This document shows positions 57,101 to 64,000 of a DNA stretch of 64,000 nucleotides, in pieces. The DNA comes from Diospyros lotus (lineage: Eukaryota; Streptophyta; Magnoliopsida; Ericales; Ebenaceae): the NCBI RefSeq assembly GCF_014633365.1, contig NC_068350.1, positions 39,547,119-39,611,118 on the forward strand, written 5' to 3'. Below the pieces are notes generated by a model. That model was given only the letters and a program-made list of their open reading frames with translations. It searched no databases and had not been told where the DNA came from. Made by a program: the position numbers and the translations under genes. Positions within the stretch are counted from its first letter, which is position 1; the number at the start of each line of letters is the position of its first letter.

Positions 57101-59936
57101 GTTAATTTGCCAAAAAGTGTGAATAAGGTTAATTACAAAAATAAATACCATCAAGTAAAAATAATTTCGAAATAATTTTGTTGTATTTGTTTAGAAATTT
57201 ATTGTGATGAAGGTAAATATCAATTATAATTTATAATTAATTGATAAATCTTTGACATTGTAACAAATACAAATTTAATGGCAATATCATATTCTTTCGT
57301 TAAACCCCATCTAAATTGCCAATCCCATCCATTATCTATTCAACCCCAATGTAACAACCATTCATAGCACAACCACTACCACCCTGTCCTATAAGAAACA
57401 CCACCATACAACAACACCAACATAGCAATCTTTAGTCCCAATAGGTAGGGGTCTGTTACATGAATTTTGACTCGCTACCAATTTGTATCTATGGCTATAT
57501 CTTCTGCAAAACACTTAGATCATAACTATGAATCTCCCACTAAGTTTTTCTTCGTCTTCCTCATATGACCAAACTATCTTAACCATGTTTTACTCTTCTT
57601 ATCTTTAATATGAACCCCTCCAACCTTCTCACAACTAACCTCTTTTCTATTTTATCTTTTCTTGTATGGTTGTACATCCATCTTAACATTCTTACCTGCG
57701 TTACACTCATATTTTGAACATGTTGATGCTTTAGCTGGACTTGTGTTGGAAATTGCTTCTATCTTTGGGAGGTGTCCAGCTTTTATTTGTTTTGACTATT
57801 TTGTGATTTGTAGTTTTATATTTGGAAGTTATCTAGTTCTTCTATTGCAGGGAAATCCAAGTGTCATGTTTGTAAGTTGTTATCTATTGTGGACAGAAAA
57901 TTATAGATTAGTTGGTGGCTAAAAAAAAAATTACTCAGCAAGGTTTGTGCTGAGAGTGAGTTTTCTCCTATATTATTAATCTCGTGGCATGGTTGCATTG
58001 AGTGGCATGCACAATTAATGAAGTTGAATGACATCCGTCGTCCCCTGTTGAGAGGCATCTCAGGTTAAGCAGCTAGCTTGCATCATTATTGCCCAACCTT
58101 TTTTGTAATAAAGCTGGTCTTATAACCGTTTTACAAAATTTTTCTTTAATCTTTAACTAAATCTTACTATCACATAAAACGCTAGATGAACTTTCTATTC
58201 CAAATATCATGACTTATTTTTCTTGGTAACATTGTCGTTAATCTCTCCATGTTTTTAGATAATATCCAAGATATTTTAACTGATCTTTTATTGGAACGAT
58301 TTTGATCTTCAAGTTTTACAAAACATCACCCATACTTGTATTTTTATAAAATTTACATCCCATATATTTGATTTTCAATCTGTTCAACTTAAAACCTCTA
58401 TATTCTAAAGCATTCCTCCATATCTCAAGCTTAGTATTCCCTCCTTCTGTCTCATCCACAAATATAATGCCATCTACAAATAACATACATCAAGGTACCT
58501 CTGTTTAGATAGTGAGCTAATCTCTTACTAGGGCAAAGAAGTAAGGGCTTACTGTCAAATTCAATTGCCGTTGGAAAAGCTTCAGTATCGCCTTTGTATG
58601 TTCTTACATGTGTTTCTACTCCATTATACGTGTCTTTTGTATATAAGCAAATTCAGACTCCTTTATTCTCTATGACCCTCCATAAGGCTTTCTTAGAGAC
58701 TTTGTCATAAGCTTTTTGTAAACCTATAAACACCATATATAGATCTTTTTGTTTACCTGGATATTTTTTCATTGGGTGTCTTAGCAAGTATATAGTTTCC
58801 ATTGTTGATGTACCAAGCATGAAAGAAAATTAGTTTTCAGACACCTAGGATTCCGTTCCTGATTTTTGCTCAATTACTCATTCCCAAAGTTTCATAGTAT
58901 GGCCTATTTCATAGTAAGATACTGGCTGCATATGCCGTCATAGGATTCTGGCCCATTTCAGATTTTTTGTTTTCTTCTTACATTGTGTGTTTGCCTGCAG
59001 TTTATAGAAAAGCAGAAGATATGAACTACCACTCTGTTTGCCTGCATGTGCTTGCTGATTCTATTCGAAGGTAAGTTTACTCTCTCGCACGTGACCTGCA
59101 CTCATGACAAGATGATTGGTGCATATGTTGATACCAAATGTGTGTACTTTTGGATTGTTCCTCATATTTAGTTTTTTATTTGCCCAAAGAATCATCTTAA
59201 TATGGTGTGTGCCAATTGTTTTTCAGTGCAGGTTTGATTCTGGCCTCTTGGCTTCTATCCCTTGGGTAATGCCCTCGTTAATCTTGGACTGATTCCTCTC
59301 CCTTCATGTTCCCCTTGTCTTCCGCTCTTGTTCACTTAAATTTTATGTTTTCTTCTTCAGGGTTAAGAATGCTGAAGTTTTGTGTTTAGGACTAGTTTCA
59401 GTCACAGTTTATATCCTCGTCATGCCTCTGTTTAGAACAACTGGTGGCATCCTGCTCCAAATGTCACCGCCCAGTATTCCATCTTCTGCTTTAAGCAAAT
59501 CCATGAGACAGGTTCCAATAGATTTCTTATTTTGTATGAAGAGCTCGGTTGATAGTTCCTCAGATAAACTAATCCTAGTCTTGTTAGGTAATGTCTCGAG
59601 AAGATGTCTCAGAAGTTTCTCAAGCACGGCTTTGGGAGTTGGTGCCTGGTCATGTCATCGGATCGCTCTCACTTCAGGTAACATTATTACTCAAACTAGT
59701 TGGTTTTCAACGTAGTCCCTGTTGATCCATGAATAATATTCAGCTGGGTAGATGCATCCCATATTTGCCTGTTATTGTACTCTCGTTAGCATTTTGATTA
59801 AGCGGAAGCTGCTTGTGGATTCATTCGACAGGTGAAGAAAGGGATAGATGATGATCGCCCAGTACTCCAATACGTGCACGGGTTGTACCATGATTTGGGC
59901 GTGCAAGACTTGACAGTACAAACTGACTATGCCTGA
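45144..59936 (+). CDS. MTP5: MTP5-type cation diffusion facilitator (zinc transporter subunit), ten exons
   Basis: CDF proteins export Zn2+ from cytosol into compartments. Arabidopsis MTP5 works in the Golgi as a heteromer with MTP12. Exons: 45144-45600, 46026-46134, 46449-46488, 54562-54638, 55904-55992, 59001-59070, 59227-59265, 59361-59511, 59588-59677 and 59832-59936. They give 408 residues with all phases matching. A soluble Ser-rich N-terminus (1-130) precedes six predicted membrane segments. Segment 5 has the metal-site HxxxD (His273, Asp277 in LHVLADSIRSAG). Segment 2 has GLVSDAINLTFG, with Asn160 and Gly164 where transporting CDFs have His/Asp and Asp. No His-rich loop is visible. 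The cytosolic C-terminal domain ends DLGVQDLTVQTDY, as in the family. Intron 3 (46489-54561) carries nested transposons, and intron 5 a LINE relic. Confidence 0.94.
46838..47134 (-). repeat. 3' LTR of the copia element
   Basis: 297 bp. On the minus strand it begins TGTGGATAATTAAGC and ends AATTATTCA. Preceded on that strand by the polypurine tract at about 47135-47147. Confidence 0.95.
47126..48400 (-). pseudogene. Copia reverse transcriptase and RNase H, interrupted
   Basis: RT blocks are LHQLDVKNAFLNG, LKRSLYGLKQSPRAWF and LIVYVDNIIV. The last is the catalytic YVDD box with its second Asp changed to Asn. Stops occur after FIKHTM (about 48122) and at TGA for the Trp of DADWAGS (about 47595). 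The RNase H part (SSAEAEFRAMAQG, LCDNQSAINIAKNP, HHDRTKHVEIDRHF) is otherwise preserved. The enzyme is dead even if the stops were read through. Confidence 0.9.
49220..50734 (-). pseudogene. Copia protease and integrase, interrupted
   Basis: The protease active site reads WVIDSGALDHM, where DSGASDH is usual. The integrase zinc domain is seen as LWHYRLGHLN with CEICQYSKH. The catalytic triad residues lie in HSDVWGP, LRTDNAKE and QQNGVAERKN, so Asp, Asp and Glu are present. A TGA at about 49905 splits the integrase after GPS. The frame ends near 49220. Confidence 0.88.
50860..51613 (-). pseudogene. Copia gag, broken by an in-frame stop
   Basis: Gag binds element RNA and forms the particle. The ATG is at 51613 (MAGKSTQPSK). 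Retained text such as LSGQNYLQWSQSV and YLTGATTKP is typical of plant copia gag. A TAG at about 51356 replaces the Trp expected in MIMSWLINSM, and the frame continues to about 50873. A zinc knuckle of CxxC type (CDHCHKAG) follows after further stops. Only fragments could be made. Confidence 0.85.
51759..52055 (-). repeat. 5' LTR of the copia element
   Basis: 297 bp, the same ends as the other LTR except AATTCTTCA at its 3' end. Immediately followed on the minus strand by the primer-binding site. Confidence 0.95.
53389..54561. other. End of MTP5 intron 3, nothing recognised
   Basis: Unique-looking AT-rich intron up to the acceptor GTAGACAG (54561). No domain or element end seen. Confidence 0.5.
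56556..56840. repeat. 144-bp spaced direct duplication in MTP5 intron 5
   Basis: A block of about 75 bases starting GGTCGGTGGTGAGATTTGAA at 56556 recurs at 56700 with two or three differences. Read on the other strand it contains TGGTATTAGATCAAGC followed by GGTTCAAATC, similar to a tRNA-Met-type primer site plus a tRNA-like segment, which suggests a retroelement fragment. Confidence 0.7.
56872..56903 (+). repeat. Homopolymer pair T14-G18
   Basis: Fourteen T (56872-56885) are followed directly by eighteen G (56886-56903). Such a G run is rare and also error-prone in sequencing, so its length may be inexact. Confidence 0.8.
56904..58074. other. MTP5 intron 5, middle part
   Basis: No gene. 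The stretch 57410-57660, rich in CT and CA, shares phrases with the antisense LINE relic that follows, and may be its 3' continuation. Confidence 0.4.
58075..58960 (-). pseudogene. RTE-type LINE reverse-transcriptase relic, antisense
   Basis: The minus strand reads MVFIGLQKAYDKVSKKALWR (58680-58740), then a GDTEAFP-like segment, then MLFVDGIIFVDETEGG and KLEIWRNALEYRGFKLNRLK (58360-58480). These are the RT blocks of plant RTE-clade LINEs in the right order. The catalytic FADD is FVDG and there are several stops and frame changes. It lies in MTP5 intron 5. Confidence 0.8.
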
Positions 59937-60143
59937 CCCCCCCTCTCTTTTTCTTCTTGTGTTTAAGCTGCTTTATGATTGTTATACATTTCAAAGAATT
60001 TTGAGTATTTGAATAAGAAAAATGACTGTATAATTAAGCCCAACACTGTAGTATTGATTCCAGACACTAAAAGTAATGAAAATGAAATGGAATTTATTGT
60101 AAAGATCAGATAAGATTCTCTTGATGGCAGTACATGCAGTGTA

Positions 60144-60158
60144 TGTATATATATATAC
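60144..60158 (+). promoter_or_regulatory. Candidate TATA box of the UDP-glycosyltransferase gene
   Basis: A TATATATATATACAC stretch lies about 130-145 bases before the ATG, giving a plausible start of transcription near 60180-60190 and a leader of about 100 bases. It is also a TA microsatellite, so the call is tentative. The whole promoter must fit into the 352 bases after the MTP5 stop. Confidence 0.45.
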
Positions 60159-60288
60159 ACGTTCTATGTGACTAGTAGGCCAATGGAATGGTTCGGTCCT
60201 TTCCTATTTAGCTCGTGGATTGGCTTATAGTTGTCAACACTTGCAGAAACCAAAGGCAAGGCAAGGCCTTTTAACCCCGCCTCCATCG

Positions 60289-61695
60289 ATGTTCCACTGC
60301 CGGAAGGATGGCCAGAAAAAAGCCCAGGTGGCGGTGGTGCTGGTGCCGCTGCCCATGCAAGGCCACCTCAACCAGCTCCTCCACCTCGCCCGTCTCATAT
60401 CGTCGTACAATATACCTGTCCATTATGTCAGCTCCGCCACCCACAACCGCCAAGCCAAGCGCCGGGTTCACGGTTGGGAGCCTCTTGCCACCTCCAACCT
60501 CCACTTCCATGAGTTTCGAACCCCTCATTTTCTGTCTCCTCCGCCGGACCCCTACGCACCCACCATGTTTCCGTCTCACCTCCAACCATCGGTCGACGCC
60601 TCCTTGTGTCTTCGAGAGCCCGTCACCAAGCTTTTGTGCACGCTCTCGGCAAGGACTCGACGAGTTGTCGTCATACATGACTCGCTAATGGCTTTTGTCG
60701 TGCAAGATGTCGTTCTGATACCAAATGCCGAGTCCTATTCGTTCCATAGCGTCTCGGCTTTTGCCATGTTTTTCTACTTCTGGGAAGCCATGGGAAGACC
60801 TTTCCCAGTTGAAGCCGAAATCCTGAGGGAGCTTCCGTCTCTCGAAGGCTGCTTCACGATAGAGTTCAAGAAGTTCATTGCCAAGCAACACGAGTATGCG
60901 AAGCTGAGCGCAGGTCGAGTTTACAACACTTGCAAGATAATCGAAGGTCGGTTCCTTGATTTACTCGCGAAAGAACAGATCACCGGAAATAAGAAACAAT
61001 GGGCTCTTGGGCCATTTAATCCGGTGGATGTACCAAAGACGAAGAGCATGACTCAGCGCCATAGATGCTTGGAGTGGCTTGACGAACAACCTCCAAGCAC
61101 TGTGTTGTATGTTTCTTTTGGCACGACAACTTCCTTGACCAATGAACAGATCACAGAGCTCGCCGTCGGGTTGGAACGGAGCAAGCAGAAGTTCATTTGG
61201 GTGCTGAGAGATGCCGATAAAGGAAACGTATTTGCCAGAGCCAAGAAGCGAGAATTGTTGCCGGAAGGGTATGAAGAGAGAATGGACGCAAATGGATCGA
61301 TGGTGGTGAGAGATTGGGCGCCGCAGTTGGAGATTTTGGGGCACCCATCGACGGGAGGATGCATGAGCCACTGCGGGTGGAATTCATGCATGGAATGCAT
61401 TACCATGGGGGTGCCGATTGCCGCCTGGCCGATGCATTCCGACCAGCCCAGGAACACTGTTCTTGTGGCCAAGTTGCTCCGGGTCGGCTTGGTTGTCAGG
61501 GACTGGGCCTGCCGAGATGAGCTGGTGACATCAACGACTATCGAGAGAGCTGTGACGACGTTGATGGCCACCCGAGAAGGGGACGAGATGCGGCGGAGGG
61601 CGGCCGAATTGGGCGCCGCCGTTCGAGGGTCGGCGGTGGAAGGCGGCGATTCTCGCATGGAGTTGGACTCTTTCATTGCTTACATTACAAGATAG
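60289..61695 (+). CDS. Family-1 UDP-glycosyltransferase, zeatin O-glucosyltransferase-like, intronless
   Basis: Family-1 UGTs move sugar from UDP-sugar to small acceptors in the cytosol. The first in-frame ATG (60289) gives 468 residues, a normal length. The open frame extends 23 codons upstream but without an ATG. The catalytic His is His26 (LPMQGHLNQLLHLARL) and the partner Asp is probably Asp131 (VVVIHDSLMAF). The sugar-donor PSPG box spans 343-386, from WAPQLEILGHPS to AWPMHSDQ, with the final Gln present. SHCGWNSCMECITMGVPIAAWPMHSDQPRN, SYNIPVHYVSSATHNRQAK and IPNAESYSFHSVSAF resemble zeatin and cis-zeatin O-glucosyltransferases (UGT93 group). Cytokinin glucosylation is therefore the best guess, but the acceptor is not proven by sequence. 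It is much richer in GC than its surroundings, as is common for intronless UGTs. Confidence 0.92.
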   Translation: MFHCRKDGQKKAQVAVVLVPLPMQGHLNQLLHLARLISSYNIPVHYVSSATHNRQAKRRVHGWEPLATSNLHFHEFRTPHFLSPPPDPYAPTMFPSHLQPSVDASLCLREPVTKLLCTLSARTRRVVVIHDSLMAFVVQDVVLIPNAESYSFHSVSAFAMFFYFWEAMGRPFPVEAEILRELPSLEGCFTIEFKKFIAKQHEYAKLSAGRVYNTCKIIEGRFLDLLAKEQITGNKKQWALGPFNPVDVPKTKSMTQRHRCLEWLDEQPPSTVLYVSFGTTTSLTNEQITELAVGLERSKQKFIWVLRDADKGNVFARAKKRELLPEGYEERMDANGSMVVRDWAPQLEILGHPSTGGCMSHCGWNSCMECITMGVPIAAWPMHSDQPRNTVLVAKLLRVGLVVRDWACRDELVTSTTIERAVTTLMATREGDEMRRRAAELGAAVRGSAVEGGDSRMELDSFIAYITR

Positions 61696-63200
61696 ATAGA
61701 TAGAATGGAAACTGTTTTTAAGTCAAATTATATTATCCAAAATGCTATTTGGGCACTTATTAAGTTCATCATTTATGGTAACGTTCTATATGTTGATGTC
61801 TTCTATGAATCTATATTAATGTAAAATATCACTATAAATGTCAAATAAGGTATCTAAATAAAATTAAAAATGTTATTTAGACACTTTAACTTTAATATTT
61901 TTATTAACACTTGTATTGATTTTTTTTATATTTATATAAATATAACATACAATACAAAGTCAGCTGAATTAATGCTCTCACAAATGCCTTTGCTCATTAA
62001 ATGCAATTTTCATAACATCGGATATATATATATATATATGTGGTTTGTACTATTCATTTATGTGCTAATTATTAAAGTAGAAAATGTTTTCTATAACTAA
62101 ATAAATTCTAACACAATAAACTTTAAGTATTCATAAAGGGTTTGACGCTAAAACTTTTTTTATAAATTAGCTACCACAAATTAGAATTTTAGATTATGAA
62201 AGAACAAATTGGTCATACCGATAAAATTCACTTAAAATAATTTAATGAAATTTTTGGATCCATGTCTATTTCACTATTTATTTATCCGTAATATATGAAA
62301 AGGCATGGAGAATCCATAAATTATTGGGTCACGGAAGTGAGAGTCCATTAAGAAAACTCTAGGGCTAGATTTTTCTTTTTTCATTCAAAATGTATTTTTT
62401 ATATAAATAAAAAACTATAATAATTTGTCCCATTGAAAATTACTATACAATTATTGGAAAGGAAGGGGAGCACCAAGTTAGAACACCTAAATCTTTATGC
62501 ATGTGTTGTTTCGATCTATCAATACTCACTACTTGTTCTCGCCTAAGGAAAGATTCATATGGTTGTGTATTTTAAAAAAAAATTAGCCCTCTTTCGATTA
62601 TGTGTTTTATTTTTAGTATTAAGTAACATATTACATCCAATAAATGATATCAAAGCCAATTAATACTAAATATAGAACTCGATAATTTCCTTTTTTTAGT
62701 CTAACATGTGAGGAAAAAAAATTGAATCTTGATCTCGGTTCTGGTTATTTTTCATTATAGCAATAGTAACAATTTTAACGGCCTAAATTGTTCAATAATT
62801 TTGTTATTGTTAAAGTGTAATAATAAATTTGTATTTGTGGGAGAGTATTTATCTAGAGATTTTGCTATCTAGGAGACCTATAAAAGAGAAAAGACAGTCA
62901 AGGGCACGAGGTGTTTTCTATGTGAACCCTCCAATGATTAATTTAGTCTCCGCAAAAGAGTATATAAAATCAAGAGAATTATAATTTGAGTAGAGTTTTG
63001 ATCATACTTCAATTGAAAGAATCAATCATTTATTTATAAAGGTTAAAGTTAACACGTGAAAGAGTATTAATATCTTTTGAGATCATTTATTTTGAATTTT
63101 CAGTAAGAGACATCAAATATGAGTTATATATTCTTGGATATAAAAAAGACTACTAGAGTACCTGGAAGAGTCCCTCGAGAAGGTCTCTCGAGAATACTTG
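61696..63200. other. AT-rich DNA downstream of the UGT gene
   Basis: Probable UGT 3' UTR followed by AT-rich sequence with a TA microsatellite at 62023-62040. No supported gene or element. Confidence 0.5.
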
Positions 63201-63206
63201 AGAGGG

Positions 63207-63660
63207 TCCCCAAAGGATATCCGATGTGAGGGCACCTAAGAGTGACTTCCAAGATAGTCTTACGATAACTATTCTATTGGGAAGGTTCCCAAAACTTTCT
63301 TTCTTGAGCTTCTACCTCTCAAGTTTATCTTGAATTTAGACTCAATTAGTCTAATATTTATTCTCAGTTAGTTGACTAAAAAAGAGAATCACATCTCATG
63401 TCAATCGTAGTTTCTTTTCTCTCAAGGACATCTGATGTGAGGGTACCCAAGAGTGAAATCCAGGATAGTCTTTTGAGAACTATTCTGTCAGGAGATTCCC
63501 AAAACTTTTTTCTTTGAGTTTCTATTTCTCGTGTTTATCTTGAATTTAGATTTACTTTTTTTATACTCAATTATTCTAATATTTATTTCTAATTAGTTGA
63601 CCGAAAAGATTAATAATCGGTGAAGGAATCAGATGACATGTGTCAATCGTAGTTTCTTTT
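63207..63660 (+). repeat. Two direct repeats of about 215-235 bp
   Basis: The first unit runs from CCCAAAGGATATCCGATGTG (63209) to GTCAATCGTAGTTTCTTTT (about 63418). The second runs from CAAGGACATCTGATGTG (63423) to the same ending at about 63660. Shared blocks include GTGAGGGCACC/GTGAGGGTACC, GATAGTCTT, TTATCTTGAATTTAGA and TCTAATATTTATT. They could be a tandem duplication or subrepeats of a larger element that runs off the window. Confidence 0.75.
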
Positions 63661-63694
63661 GAAGTCGTGTCTTTGATTTTCCAAGAGATTCTGT

Positions 63695-63880
63695 TTGCCG
63701 GTCCAGATCCGGACTGCAAAACCCGGACGGATCCGCACGCCAGCGCCTTCGGCCCTACTGCGCCCGGGTCGGGGCTCGGATCGCCAGGCCCAGACCCACC
63801 CACAATACTTTTGGCACTGTTGCGGACGGGTCGCGGCCCGGATTGCAAAGTCCTGGACCCGCCCGTAGCTCCTTCAGGTT
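63695..63880. repeat. GC-rich island with imperfect inverted-repeat ends
   Basis: About 185 bp of high GC in an AT-rich setting. The left part GGTCCAGATCCGGACTGCAA and the right part, which reads GGTCCAGGACTTTGCAATCC on the other strand, are similar. The middle has CCCGGGTCGGGGCTCGGATC. This arrangement suggests a small DNA element with GC-rich ends, not a gene. Confidence 0.5.
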
Positions 63881-64000
63881 AATACTATTCGTTCATATAT
63901 ACTAATTAAATTAGGTAAAATCTATATTTTTATTTTTATACTTTTATATTTTTTTGTGATTATCTACATTTTTTTATGTTCTGATTACACATATGAATCT

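Noticed and set aside
60220..60288. Upstream extension of the UGT frame to 60220
   Set aside because: The frame opens with TTG, has no ATG, and the added residues are not typical of the family. The ATG at 60289 gives the normal length.
60271..61676. Several antisense and shifted frames over the UGT gene
   Set aside because: They are shadows of a GC-rich coding sequence with no domain of their own.

Overview
The window is nuclear DNA from a flowering plant, almost certainly a eudicot. The evidence is AT-rich intergenic DNA, GT-AG introns up to 8 kb long, plant-specific gene families, and many plant-type LTR retrotransposons, hAT-like elements, MITEs, SINEs and LINE relics. I cannot name the species.

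Six protein-coding genes can be rebuilt exon by exon, each with an unbroken spliced frame. (1) Actin, minus strand, 217-2801, with a leader intron to 3712. (2) A small DnaJ (J-domain) protein, plus, 10703-17390. (3) A trichome birefringence-like (TBL) putative polysaccharide O-acetyltransferase, plus, 19302-22219. (4) A chloroplast-type Nudix hydrolase of the NUDT23 kind, plus, 23928-42430, stretched to 18.5 kb by three introns of 5.6-6.0 kb. (5) A cation-diffusion-facilitator zinc transporter of the MTP5 type, plus, 45144-59936, with an 8-kb intron. (6) An intronless family-1 UDP-glycosyltransferase resembling zeatin O-glucosyltransferases, plus, 60289-61695. The genes do unrelated jobs (cytoskeleton, chaperone, cell wall, nucleotide pool, Golgi zinc, hormone or secondary-metabolite glucosylation). 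I see no operon or biosynthetic cluster.

Most of the rest is transposable elements, many sitting inside introns, and for several the exact ends and target-site duplications (TSDs) can be read. Three solo LTRs have perfect 5-bp TSDs: 428-831 in actin intron 3 (TACCC), 6776-8357 (ACAAA) and 26856-27475 (CACCC). A complete but mutated Ty1/copia element with two 297-bp LTRs (46838-52055, TSD AGAGG) is nested in a hAT-like element with its own 8-bp TSD (46691-53380), and both lie in MTP5 intron 3. Other hAT-like elements are at 30538-31665 (TSD ACTGAACC), 39325-39489 (TSD CTATTACC) and, less surely, 5647-6320. NUDT23 intron 1 holds a 3.5-kb fold-back element made of two long inverted arms that meet in a degenerate repeat array. 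Intron 2 holds a TRIM-type mini-retrotransposon (32227-33225). Intron 6 holds two LINE relics and an unusual non-autonomous LTR element with an unfamiliar ORF.

I found no convincing new multi-gene system. The points most worth a second look are the layered insertions dated by their TSDs, the LTR fragment carried inside a hAT-like element, the fold-back element, the atypical residues in the Nudix box and in MTP5 membrane segment 2, and the predicted 30-nt microexon in the DnaJ gene.
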